Part shown: one piece after another, positions 1 through 7,364 of the stretch | Layout of the letters: every line of letters starts with the position of its first letter | How positions within the stretch are numbered: the first letter of the stretch is position 1 | NCBI GenBank assembly: GCA_020630835.1 | Contig: JAHDIL010000023.1 | Location: 1-11,071, forward strand | Source: Verrucomicrobiota bacterium | Lineage (GTDB): Bacteria > Verrucomicrobiota > Verrucomicrobiia > Verrucomicrobiales > DEV007 | Direction: 5' to 3' | Length of the DNA: 11,071 nucleotides | The notes under the pieces: generated by a model | Told to the model about the DNA's origin: nothing | Seen by the model: the letters and a program-made list of their open reading frames with translations, nothing else | Database searches by the model: none | Translations under genes and position numbers: made by a program

Positions 1-749
1 GCCAGTCTCTTTTCCTCTTCCAGCCTACTGATGGCACTAGCCAGGCCAGCATGCTCAGCGTCAACTCCGTGCTGATTTCCCGTGCCAACAGGACGGAGGA
101 TTTCTCCTAGTTTTTCCCAGGTCGATTGAAGGCTCCTAACGGCATGGCTTATCTGTGAGGTGATTGCCTTCCTGCCCTCTTCTATAGACTTTCGTTCTGC
201 CTCACTGATCGGATATTGCGTTTGCTGAAGGGCATGCTCCATCTCGTCAAGACGATCGACTTGATCGTAAATCCCAAAGGCAATTTCATCCACCAATCTC
301 TCGAGGTCTGCCACTCTACTCAATGGAGCGGCGCCGGCCGCCCCCTCCAATTCTTGTTTCAAGGCTCCCTCGATTTTCCGTTTCCACCGCAATGCCTCCA
401 CAAGGCAATTAGCAAAATCATCAGCGCCCTTCGACCTTAGATAGCGCGCCTTCTCTTCTAGAATTCGATCTTGGTCAGCATTACTTTCCTGGACCAGCTC
501 TTTGATTAACTCATCCTCAAGCCCTCGTAGGCGACAGCGCCAATACCAAGCCAATGAGCCTAGAATCGCCGCGGCACCAATACCTAAAGCCCAGCCAGGT
601 AATCCCAGGAAAACCCAGGCCCCAACGAGCGGGAGAAAAGGCGTCCAGCTCACAGGAGAACTGAGGGCACGAGACCACTTACGGCGCCGTAACTTCGCGT
701 CATCAACCGGAAAAGTATGGCGCAGGGATTTTGAAGCTTTTGATGGCAT
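1..749 (-). CDS. Membrane-hairpin plus helical-domain protein, possibly XpaC-like (partial, runs off the left edge)
   Basis: The minus-strand frame is open from an ATG at 747-749 to the window edge, giving about 249 residues without a stop. An in-frame TAG at 753-755 lies two codons upstream, so this is the first possible ATG. Residues 1-35 are basic and polar (R21-R23, K24). Residues about 36-70 are hydrophobic with a Pro-Gly turn near 51-52, which suggests two short membrane passes or a re-entrant hairpin. From about 75 onward the chain is charged and predicted helical or coiled-coil, for example around 77-135 and 185-249. This shape, together with VWA and substrate-binding/OmpA genes upstream, resembles the XpaC (5-bromo-4-chloroindolyl phosphate hydrolysis) family, which I recall next to TelA-like toxic anion resistance genes. 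That assignment is inference from architecture and context. No clear Shine-Dalgarno is seen. The gene follows the substrate-binding/OmpA gene after 73 bp and is probably co-transcribed. Confidence 0.75.
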   Translation of the reverse strand, partial: MPSKASKSLRHTFPVDDAKLRRRKWSRALSSPVSWTPFLPLVGAWVFLGLPGWALGIGAAAILGSLAWYWRCRLRGLEDELIKELVQESNADQDRILEEKARYLRSKGADDFANCLVEALRWKRKIEGALKQELEGAAGAAPLSRVADLERLVDEIAFGIYDQVDRLDEMEHALQQTQYPISEAERKSIEEGRKAITSQISHAVRSLQSTWEKLGEILRPVGTGNQHGVDAEHAGLASAISRLEEEKRL

Positions 750-765
750 AGGCTATGCGGGCAAA

Positions 766-815
766 CCTTGCGTTTCGAAGCTCTTCTCGCAAGGGCTCAA
801 CTGTCGAAAATCGAC
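766..815 (-). promoter_or_regulatory. Two stem-loops in the gap between the substrate-binding/OmpA gene and the membrane-hairpin gene
   Basis: The 73-bp gap 750-822 contains two perfect inverted repeats. One is CCTTGCG (766-772) with CGCAAGG (788-794), a 7-bp stem with a 15-nt loop. The other is GTCGA (803-807) with TCGAC (811-815), a 5-bp stem with a 3-nt loop. Neither is followed by a long U tract on the minus strand, so they are not convincing terminators. They could be an mRNA processing or stability element that changes the expression of the last gene. The function is inferred only from position. Confidence 0.4.
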
Positions 816-822
816 CGTCTTT

Positions 823-2331
823 CTATTTTTCCTCAACGAGGAAGACTCGCGCTCTACGGCACCGGCGTTTCCATCCGCGTATGCCCTCTCCCTCCTTTCG
901 GAGCAATGGTTCGCCTCCTCCTTTGCCAAGTGCATGAATACGCTGAGGAGATAGCTCCGCTTCAGCCAAGAGGAAATCTCGAATGGCTTCAGCCCGCTCT
1001 TGGGAGAGAGCTAGATCGGCCTCTTGATTACTGCCAGGACTAACGTGGGCTTCGACAACAAGCCTATGGTTCGGATAGTGCTTGAGCCCATCGACAGCTT
1101 TGCGGAGCTGGTCTCTAAACTCCTCCGGAATCGTCGCCTGCCCGGTTCCAAATTGGACGGGTTTCTCAAGTAGCGTCCCCGTTTTCTTCTCTAAAAGTTG
1201 CGTCCATCTCTCCGCTGGAAGCGACCTGAAAAACTGACGTGCCACAGCACTGCTTGGCCCCGAAGAGTTTACCCTAGAGCCCATAACAAACTCTCGGTAG
1301 TGAAGAACCTCAGGTATGCGCTTCAAACGAGTTTCGTCAATCATACCGGACCACGAAAAAATCTTTCTCGCCGTTTGCGAAGCAATATCAAGCTCTGTGT
1401 CTCTGGGTTTTTCTAACAGGTTACGATTATCGCCTAGATCAAGAAATCGAATCCCCGCTAGCATCGCTTCTATCTGTTCTTCATCTACCCCAGCATCCAT
1501 CTGCGCTTTTTTCCTAAAATAGCCCGCACTCTTTGAAAGCTCAGAGAGAGCTGTAAAATAAGCATCAACGACTAACTGCACCAGCATTGGGTTCTCAGCC
1601 ATCAATTCACGGTTAGCAACACAGACGTCATAGATGAGCCCGCGCGCAGAACGAGTGTCGATGATCCTATTCACTTTCTGCTCAGACTTTTCTAACTGCG
1701 AGGCAACAGGCTCCCACACCACGGCAAAGTCGGCTGCCCCGGATCGCAAAGCTTCGGCAGAGGCTTCAGCCGACTCTTTTCTAAACTGTCGAAACCGAGG
1801 CAACAATTCCTCGAGCTGAAAATGGAACATCTGAGAAAGCAACAAATACTCCGATGGACTTTGGGCCGTGAACGCACCCACCACTTCCGCGGAACGCAGA
1901 TCGTCTAAGCTTTCCACATCATCTCGACCCAAGATAACGTCACCACCAAAAGACTCATCAATGGCAAACACGATAGAGCCAGGATAGCCAGTCGACAGTC
2001 CGTTCAAGATCATACTGTCGACTGTGCACGCTATAAAGTCCGCTTTCCCTTCAGCCATGAGCTGGAATCGTTTCTCGAAATTTGGCTCAGAAACAAACTC
2101 CACACCGACTCCCTGATCTCTAAGCACGCTGCGAAACTCATCCGAACGAAAGACAAGATACCCTAACCAATCATCACCAAGAATGGTAACCGTCTGTTTG
2201 ACCATCCTTTCATCAGTCGTTCTCTGATGAAGGTCAGCTCGCGACCTCTCTTTGAGAGCTGGCTGCAACAGCTTGTAGGCGACCATCCCCAAAAGCAGGA
2301 TGATGCAACTAGCGACGAATACTTTTCGCAT
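823..2331 (-). CDS. Membrane-anchored substrate-binding (NMT1/PBP-like) protein with C-terminal OmpA-like domain
   Basis: This is a 502-residue protein. Residues about 4-22 form one hydrophobic segment without a lipobox or clear signal peptidase site, so it is probably an inner-membrane anchor with the rest in the periplasm. Residues about 45-300 read as a type 2 periplasmic-binding domain of the NMT1/SsuA kind: an early beta strand with a W-L-G-Y-L motif, a segment FIACTVDSMILNG, and later AADFAVVWEPVA. Residues about 390-502 form an OmpA-like domain, with a start like VQFGTGQATIP, then H-V-S-P-G, then ALSQERAEAIRDFL and RIHALGKGGGEPL. The conserved Arg of LSxxRA is kept. The Asp normally following the H-T is replaced by Ser, so peptidoglycan binding may be altered. 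The gene starts 13 bp after the stop of the VWA gene, without a visible Shine-Dalgarno, which suggests one operon. The ligand is unknown and no permease is adjacent. Confidence 0.88.
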   Translation of the reverse strand: MRKVFVASCIILLLGMVAYKLLQPALKERSRADLHQRTTDERMVKQTVTILGDDWLGYLVFRSDEFRSVLRDQGVGVEFVSEPNFEKRFQLMAEGKADFIACTVDSMILNGLSTGYPGSIVFAIDESFGGDVILGRDDVESLDDLRSAEVVGAFTAQSPSEYLLLSQMFHFQLEELLPRFRQFRKESAEASAEALRSGAADFAVVWEPVASQLEKSEQKVNRIIDTRSARGLIYDVCVANRELMAENPMLVQLVVDAYFTALSELSKSAGYFRKKAQMDAGVDEEQIEAMLAGIRFLDLGDNRNLLEKPRDTELDIASQTARKIFSWSGMIDETRLKRIPEVLHYREFVMGSRVNSSGPSSAVARQFFRSLPAERWTQLLEKKTGTLLEKPVQFGTGQATIPEEFRDQLRKAVDGLKHYPNHRLVVEAHVSPGSNQEADLALSQERAEAIRDFLLAEAELSPQRIHALGKGGGEPLLRKEGEGIRGWKRRCRRARVFLVEEK

Positions 2332-2344
2332 AAATATCAGTATT

Positions 2345-3067
2345 TCATGAAGCCGGAGCAGGGGGAACTGGAATCTTTGTTTTCTCGATCAAGTCAAGGT
2401 CCCCCTCCGACACAACAACCTCCGCATCATTTCCTAACTCGGCATCAACCTGTGCCAGCCCAGCCAGGAGCTCTTCAGAATTATTCGCCTCGAAATACTG
2501 AGTCGTGGCCCCTTTCATGTAGTCGCCCTCACCGTGAAAACCGATTCCTACAACCTCGATGATCTGATTACGCAGTTTCAGAATGGCAGGTCTCACCGCT
2601 TTAACCCCCTTTTTCGAGCCAGTTTCCTTCCCATCTGTAAAAACGACAACTACATGCCGCTCATAGGGAGAGTGCTGTTTGCGACGCTCCTGAATCCCCC
2701 CTAGGGCCAGACCCAGACAATGAACGATAGGCGTGCGTCCACGAGGGTTCGCCTGCTTCACATGCTTCAAAATCTCGGTGTGATTTCCATCTCCCAGCGG
2801 CACAACCACGCGCCCTTTACCCACATGAAAATCGATCAGTCCAAGCGTATAATCCTCTGGGATGCTCTCGATCCATTGACTAAAGGCTCTCTTGGCTTGT
2901 TTCATCTTACCATCTTCATCCATCGAACCCGATGTATCGAAGATAATCGTGATAGCCGTGGCCGTCTGGTCCAAACGTTGCTGCTCAAGTTCTTTCTCAA
3001 AGCCATAGCCAGAAGCAAACCCAAAGCACACTAACAGAAATTTAGACAAAAAATTTACCGGTTTCAT
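2345..3067 (-). CDS. Secreted von Willebrand factor type A (VWA) domain protein
   Basis: This is a 240-residue protein. Residues 1-22 look like a signal peptide (basic start, hydrophobic core, then A-S-G-Y-G), so it is probably periplasmic. The VWA fold spans about 37-210. The metal-ion-dependent adhesion site looks complete: DTSGS at 44-48, T112 in the segment GRTPIV, and D145 in VVFTDGKE. Such domains bind a divalent metal and usually a protein partner. The tail after about 210 is acidic and ends in a Pro/Ala-rich stretch. The start is well supported, as a GGAGGTGA Shine-Dalgarno lies 7 nt upstream. The gene sits between two substrate-binding/OmpA genes, with gaps of 21 and 13 bp, so its partner may be one of them. 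That is inference; the ligand is unknown. Confidence 0.92.
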   Translation of the reverse strand: MKPVNFLSKFLLVCFGFASGYGFEKELEQQRLDQTATAITIIFDTSGSMDEDGKMKQAKRAFSQWIESIPEDYTLGLIDFHVGKGRVVVPLGDGNHTEILKHVKQANPRGRTPIVHCLGLALGGIQERRKQHSPYERHVVVVFTDGKETGSKKGVKAVRPAILKLRNQIIEVVGIGFHGEGDYMKGATTQYFEANNSEELLAGLAQVDAELGNDAEVVVSEGDLDLIEKTKIPVPPAPAS

Positions 3068-3074
3068 ATTTTGT

Positions 3075-3082
3075 TCACCTCC
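3075..3082 (-). promoter_or_regulatory. Strong Shine-Dalgarno of the VWA gene
   Basis: The minus-strand sequence GGAGGTGA ends 7 nt before the ATG at 3065-3067. It fixes the start of the VWA protein. It stands out because the other starts in this window have weak or no recognisable ribosome binding sites, which suggests that the VWA protein is translated independently and efficiently within the operon. Confidence 0.85.
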
Positions 3083-3088
3083 CTATTT

Positions 3089-4922
3089 CTACTGCAAATC
3101 ATCAATCCCGAAGTCTACAGGGATCTCTGCCTCAACCGCGTAAATAAACATTTCTCCACGCATATTTTTCGCACGATCTTGCGATGTCTTTGGCTTTGCG
3201 ACCAATGGAGCAGAAACCCCCATCCCTTTTACCTCGAAGCGTGACAGATCGATTTCATCATTGGTAAAGCCTAAAGCCTCGCGTAAATACTGGGCGTAGG
3301 CACGCTTGACCGAGAAAGCTCGCTCAAAACTAAGCTGGTTCGCTGAGCTGATAACCTGCTCCACCTGTGGCAAAGAAAGCTCTTGGAAATCGTTCGTTCC
3401 GCGAATTCGCTTCTTGTATGTCGTTTCTTTATTTCTCCGCTTTGCCTGAACAAAGTTGTAGAAAAAGTTATCCGCATGGCCCCGCAGCTGCACCACAGCA
3501 CCTCCGTAGCGAGACACTTTTTCATGAAGAGTATCAAAGATGTCGCGATGGTCAGTCCATTTGATTTCAGATGTATTTGGAGGAAAAACAAACTCAGAGG
3601 AAAAGAGCAAACTAGCGTCTTCACTCTCGGCGGCCTTACGCACACTCTGCGAACTGGTGAAGATTTTTGCGGGAGCCTTCGACAACGTAGGCTCTGCACG
3701 CGGGCCAAAGTCGGTGGCAAAGTTGAAACCTGCACTCTGTAGCTCAGAGACCGTCTCACGAAACCCCGTCTCAAGATAGAAGTTCTGGATGCGCTTTGAG
3801 GTGGCTTGCAACCCGATAGGGTTATCCTTATCACTAAGGAATGACATGTTAGCAGACGGTCCCGTAAGCTCTAGATCAACTCCTAACCAGGCAATATAGT
3901 CATTCACGGCACCGGCATCTGCTAGAAAGACCTCCGCCAGCGGACCACATTTCTTCTGAAACGCCTTCACCCGGCTGGCATCCCGCTTTTCCTTATTCGC
4001 AATGTTGGCCAGCTCAGCCTGAACTTTTGCCTGTTGAGCTAGAAGAGCTTTCACAAAGCCATGAACAACGGGGCGCTGATCTCGCAAGAAATCAGCTCTT
4101 ACGGCGTAGACATCGGCAATGACTCGGGAAGCCGTTCGCGTGGAGAGTATTCCTCGGGCGCCCTTCACACTATCTTCGGCCCCCGTCCCGATAGTGCCCC
4201 CCGCCGTCAAGGTTAGGAGGAAAGATTCAAGCCGCACCGGCAAGAGAGTCATCTGCACGAAAGGCGCTGGCAGGATCCGTTACTTTATCGCCAGCGGCAG
4301 GATTATAAGTAATGTCAGAGACAAAACGGACATCCACTTCCCCCGCTTTTAAGCCCGCATCTTCGAGCAAAACTTGAACCAGATCGACATGTGGCCCTGC
4401 AGCCTGCACGACGATCGACTTCCCTTTCAAATCGGAAAGGTCCCTGATGCCTTTTGCCACGAAACCGTCCGCCCCGGTCGACCAAGAAAGTTGCATAACA
4501 ACGATCGGCTCGAAGTCAGGCCCAGCAGCCTTCAGTGCTTCAGCAGCCAGGGAGATCATCCCTACAGTGCCCCTCAAAAATGGGGTGTCGCCAGCTAGAT
4601 AACGACGCACTTGCTCGTCAAATTGATCGATCACCTCCAGCTCAACCGGCAAGCCCATGGCGGTAGCCAGATCACTTTTGGCATCTGGGGCCAAACCTCC
4701 ATTTGCTAACACAGTCACCCCGTCAGCAGCCCAAGTAATAAGCGGCACGGTCACTTTTCCACCGCTCAGGTCGACCTTATTTTTTCCCGCATCAGCTAAA
4801 AACGCCGAACTAGAGTAGGGCCTAGATGGCTCCACGTATTGAACGCCTTGGCCATAGGCCTGAAAATTTGATCCGAAAAGAACACCAACGGCACAAACAG
4901 ATAGACGAAGAAATTTTCTCAT
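3089..4922 (-). pseudogene. Frameshifted secreted substrate-binding (NMT1-like)/OmpA-like fusion protein
   Basis: Two minus-strand frames together encode one protein of about 605 residues. The first part (4922 to 4227, 231 residues) has a signal peptide ending near A-Y-G-Q, then an NMT1-like domain with VPLITWAADGVTVLANGG and D-P-A-S-A-F-R. It stops at TGA 4227-4229. The second part continues in the +1 frame to 3089: LTAGGTIGTGAEDSVKGA and IADVYAVRADFL finish the binding domain, then a C-terminal OmpA-like domain has LRGHAD, a long insert, then NQLSFERAFSVKRAY and VKGMGVSAP. Both the Asp after G-H-A and the LSxxRA Arg are present. The second frame has an in-frame TAA just upstream, so the break must lie between that stop and 4227; domain continuity places it within about 4208-4229. 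It may be a true mutation, a sequencing error or, less likely, programmed frameshifting. The ATG at 4920-4922 was chosen because it begins the signal peptide. The gene is followed after 21 bp by the VWA gene. Confidence 0.82.
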
Positions 4923-4963
4923 TAGCACCGACAATAAGCAGAATGCTTGCCTCAAGCGATGAG

Positions 4964-4991
4964 AAAAAGAGTGATTTTTTGGAACACTCCT
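4964..4991 (-). terminator. Likely rho-independent terminator after the DppF-like gene
   Basis: On the minus strand, AGGAGTG and CACTCTT can pair as a 7-bp stem with one G-U pair. They are separated by an 11-nt A-rich loop and followed by a T run (4964-4968, partly shared with the stem). It begins 8 bp after the DppF-like stop codon, as expected for a terminator. It would separate the ABC ATPase pair from the substrate-binding/OmpA cluster, which would then need its own promoter in 4923-4963. No convincing -35/-10 pair is visible there. Confidence 0.5.
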
Positions 4992-4998
4992 GCGTCCG

Positions 4999-5799
4999 CT
5001 AAAAACCGACAATAGTCGGAATCGATGCCACAAGCTTTTGTGCCATTTCGCTTTGGGGACTAGCGAAAACAGCTTCCGCATCTCCCAGCTCTACGATTTC
5101 GCCAGCATCCATCACAGCGACCCGATCGGAAATATATTTCACAACCGATAGATCGTGAGAAACGAATATCATCGTCAGATTCATCTCATCGCGCAGATGA
5201 CGCAGTAAGTTTAGAATCTGAGACTGGATAGAAACATCCAAAGCTGATACGGGCTCATCAGCCAGAATCAGCTTCGGCTCGGGGGCCAAAGCTCTCGCTA
5301 TCGCGATGCGTTGCCGCTGACCTCCGGAAAACTCATGGGGATACTTGCGCAGAAACCGAGCATCTAAGCCCACCTTTACCATAAGAGCGCGCACCGATTC
5401 CTCCAGGGCTGAACGATCGGCCGAGAGATGGGGGTGACGCACTAGGATGGCTTCCTTAAGGGTGCTAAAGACCGTCATGCGCGGATTGAGAGAGGCGTAT
5501 GGATCCTGGAAAATCATCTGAAAATCCGAGCGCCGTTGGCGCAACTGCCGAGCGGACAGCCTTGTAAGATTATCGCCTTCAAGGACGATTTCGCCGACAT
5601 CAGGCCGCAACAATTGCAGGATCAGTTTAGAGAGCGTGGATTTACCGCACCCACTTTCCCCCACGAGGCCCAGAATCTCACCCGCTTTCACCTCCAGAGA
5701 AACGTCTCGCACAGCATGCACCGTGTCCGCACTACGACGCAGGAAACCACCACTACCGCAAAAGCTTTTAGAGACATTTGTTAAGGTCAAGTAAGACAT
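4999..5799 (-). CDS. ABC transporter ATP-binding protein, DppF/OppF-like
   Basis: This is a 266-residue cytoplasmic ATPase of the oligopeptide/dipeptide/nickel import class. Visible motifs are Walker A GESGCGKST at 47-55, the Q-loop Gln 98 in FQDPYASLNP, the signature FSGGQRQR at 157-164, Walker B LILADE at 177-182 followed by P-V-S-A-L-D, and the switch His 215 in SHDL. YASLNPRMTV is typical of the DppF/OppF/GsiA group. All catalytic residues are present. It ends soon after the nucleotide-binding domain and lacks the Cys-containing C-terminal oligopeptide motif of its partner. It lies 28 bp downstream of the DppD-like gene and forms a pair with it. No permease or dipeptide-binding protein gene is present in the window, so the substrate cannot be assigned. 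Confidence 0.93.
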   Translation of the reverse strand: MSYLTLTNVSKSFCGSGGFLRRSADTVHAVRDVSLEVKAGEILGLVGESGCGKSTLSKLILQLLRPDVGEIVLEGDNLTRLSARQLRQRRSDFQMIFQDPYASLNPRMTVFSTLKEAILVRHPHLSADRSALEESVRALMVKVGLDARFLRKYPHEFSGGQRQRIAIARALAPEPKLILADEPVSALDVSIQSQILNLLRHLRDEMNLTMIFVSHDLSVVKYISDRVAVMDAGEIVELGDAEAVFASPQSEMAQKLVASIPTIVGF

Positions 5800-5827
5800 G
5801 GCAGAGGAAGGTAACGTAGCGCTTTTT

Positions 5828-6826
5828 TTAAATATGATCAGGGTCGCCCGGCGCTACGCAACAGGGACAGAGCTGCGCCCAGTGCTCACTGGCCACCTCA
5901 GTTAGTGGCGGTCTCTCAGCTGAGAGAGCTAGATCAGGGCAGCGCTTGTCACAGCGCGGGGCAAACGCACACCCTTTAATCGGCACACTTAGGTCCGGCG
6001 GCAAGCCTGGGATCGTGTGCAAGTCCTCCCCTCGCTCTTGCAGTGCGGGGATCGAGCGCTGCAAGGCCATCGTGTAGGGATGTCTGGGATCACTAAACAG
6101 CTGGCGCACCGGAGCTCGCTCAACAAAGCGCCCGGCATACATAACATTAACATAATCACAAATTTCAGAGACAACAGCCAGATCATGCGTAACAAAAATA
6201 ACGGCTGTGCCGAGTTCCTGCTGTCGTTTCTTGATAAGATTTAGCACTTGCTGCTGCACGGTAACGTCAAGCGCTGTGGTCGGCTCATCAGCGATAAGAA
6301 TCTCTGGTCGCGTTATTAATGCCATTGCGATCATAACACGCTGCCGCATTCCACCGGAAAATTCATGCGGATAGCTATGGACGCGCTTGCTAGCATCACG
6401 AATACCAACCGCCTCTAACTCCTCAATAGCGAGGGTAAGAGCTTCTTTACGAGAAAAGCCTCTATGAATGCGCAGCGGCTCGGTCAGCTGTGAAGACACC
6501 TTCATAAAAGGGTTCAAAGATGTCATCGGATCCTGAAAAATGAAGCTAATCTCTCGGCCACGAATCGAGCGGAGTTCCGATTCGCTCATCTGTAGTAAAT
6601 CGCGCCCTTTGAATAGCGCACTGCCCCCATCAATTTGACCCGGAGGGCGAGGGATAAGGTCGAGCAACGAATAACACGTGACAGACTTTCCAGACCCAGA
6701 CTCCCCCACGATCCCCATCGTCTGGCCTTTTTCCAAAGAGAATGAAACCCCATCAACTGCTTTGATCAGACTGCCCCGAGTCGCAAAACTTGTCTCAAGG
6801 TGTTTCACTTCCAATAAAGCTGACAT
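5828..6826 (-). CDS. ABC transporter ATP-binding protein, DppD/OppD-like
   Basis: This is a 332-residue ATPase, about the usual length for DppD/OppD. It shows Walker A GESGSGKSV at 41-49, Q-loop Gln 98 in FQDPMTSLNP, signature SGGM at 157-160 then R-Q-R, Walker B ILIADE at 176-181 followed by P-T-T-A-L-D, and switch His 214 in THDL. The C-terminal oligopeptide-transporter domain has the usual IPGLPPDL and GCAFAPRC, with Cys at 286, 292, 296 and 320-323; in related proteins these cysteines form a metal or Fe-S site. MTSLNPFM and SGGMRQR are characteristic of the DppD side of the heterodimer. It is the first gene of the pair, with 28 bp to the DppF-like gene. The start ATG has no clear Shine-Dalgarno. 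It would power uptake of peptides or a similar solute with permeases encoded elsewhere. Confidence 0.93.
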   Translation of the reverse strand: MSALLEVKHLETSFATRGSLIKAVDGVSFSLEKGQTMGIVGESGSGKSVTCYSLLDLIPRPPGQIDGGSALFKGRDLLQMSESELRSIRGREISFIFQDPMTSLNPFMKVSSQLTEPLRIHRGFSRKEALTLAIEELEAVGIRDASKRVHSYPHEFSGGMRQRVMIAMALITRPEILIADEPTTALDVTVQQQVLNLIKKRQQELGTAVIFVTHDLAVVSEICDYVNVMYAGRFVERAPVRQLFSDPRHPYTMALQRSIPALQERGEDLHTIPGLPPDLSVPIKGCAFAPRCDKRCPDLALSAERPPLTEVASEHWAQLCPCCVAPGDPDHI

Positions 6827-6971
6827 ACTAGGTAAAATTAATGCGATGGGAACAGTGAACCTTTAAGTAGCCCTCTGCACGTTACCAGCGTTTTCCTCTT
6901 TTTCGTTAGGCAACATCTGCAGAAAAGTCTCTAGGTTCCACAGTCCACAGTATAGAATCTTGCGGCACGAG

Positions 6972-7232
6972 CTAGATTGCCCCGTTTCCAAGACTCTCCC
7001 TTTCCTCTCTGAAGGCGCTGATCTTACAACGGCTCATATCGTAGGGCGAAAATTCGACCTCGACGGTAGCTCCCGAGAGATCGCCATCTGGTAAACTCGG
7101 TCCTTTTTTCTCCAGCACGGCGTAGGCTCGATGTCCGTTTTTCATTCGAATCTGAAATACATGGCCTCTCTTCTCTTCGGTCAGGATGATTCCCTGGCCG
7201 ACAACAGGAGGCCTCTCGTTTAGTTTTTCCAT
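6972..7232 (-). CDS. Translation initiation factor IF-1-like (S1/OB-fold) protein
   Basis: This is an 86-residue protein. The core matches IF-1 at its best-conserved points: [18 protein letters not shown] corresponds to the IF-1 segment with F-x-V-x-L-x-N-G-H, and [15 protein letters not shown] corresponds to V-x-V-E-x-S-P-Y-D-L-x-x-G-R-I. It is divergent. The loop between these blocks lacks the Arg-rich segment before the usual G-D, and Gly of the final G-R-I is replaced by Cys. There are about 14 extra residues at the N terminus and a C-terminal extension of about 15. Standard IF-1 is about 72 residues. It may be the genome's IF-1 or a divergent paralogue; this window cannot decide. It is divergent from dapL across 132 bp and precedes the DppD-like gene by 145 bp. 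No strong Shine-Dalgarno is visible. I withhold the symbol infA because of the divergence. Confidence 0.78.
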   Translation of the reverse strand: MEKLNERPPVVGQGIILTEEKRGHVFQIRMKNGHRAYAVLEKKGPSLPDGDLSGATVEVEFSPYDMSRCKISAFREERESLGNGAI

Positions 7233-7364
7233 GGTTGCGGTTTTCCAGCAAGATACGCTAGCGCGAAAAGACGCAACGATAAGCTCCTATTTTTTCCTAA
7301 AAATCCGTTGCCTCAACCGGAGGAAGCCGTCATCTATCGCTGGTTTACTCCACTTCATTCAGAC
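7233..7364. other. Divergent intergenic region between the IF-1-like gene and dapL
   Basis: These 132 bp must carry the promoters of both divergent genes. I see a palindrome CGCTAGCG at 7256-7263 and an inverted repeat of GCAACG (just after 7270) with CGTTGC (just after 7305) around an A/T-rich centre. No promoter matches the -35/-10 consensus well enough to call, and no Shine-Dalgarno is clear before dapL. Confidence 0.35.

Noticed and set aside
502..954. A 150-codon plus-strand open frame
   Set aside because: It overlaps the minus-strand membrane-hairpin gene and the end of the substrate-binding/OmpA gene, both of which have domain support. Its own translation is basic and shows no motif.
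4227..4235. Programmed +1 frameshifting at GCT-TGA
   Set aside because: It does not match the known prfB-type slippery site (CTT-TGA-C) and no Shine-Dalgarno-like stimulator is placed before it, so mutation or sequencing error is more likely. It stays open as a minor alternative.
3089..4258. Reading the second half of the frameshifted gene as an independent 389-residue gene from a GTG
   Set aside because: It would begin within the binding domain, has no signal peptide, and overlaps the first half by 32 bp. Domain continuity favours one broken gene.
4227..5081. A longer start for the first substrate-binding protein at 5081
   Set aside because: It would begin inside the DppF-like gene and place 53 unlike residues before the signal peptide. 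The ATG at 4922 starts the signal peptide directly.
6827..6971. A 17-codon minus-strand open frame and a short CTGTGGA tandem between the IF-1-like and DppD-like genes
   Set aside because: The frame has no Shine-Dalgarno and no recognisable leader-peptide pattern, and two copies of a 7-mer are not enough to call a repeat.
7308..7364. An earlier TTG start for dapL
   Set aside because: The 19 added residues do not resemble the DapL N terminus, and the ATG at 7365 gives the usual length.
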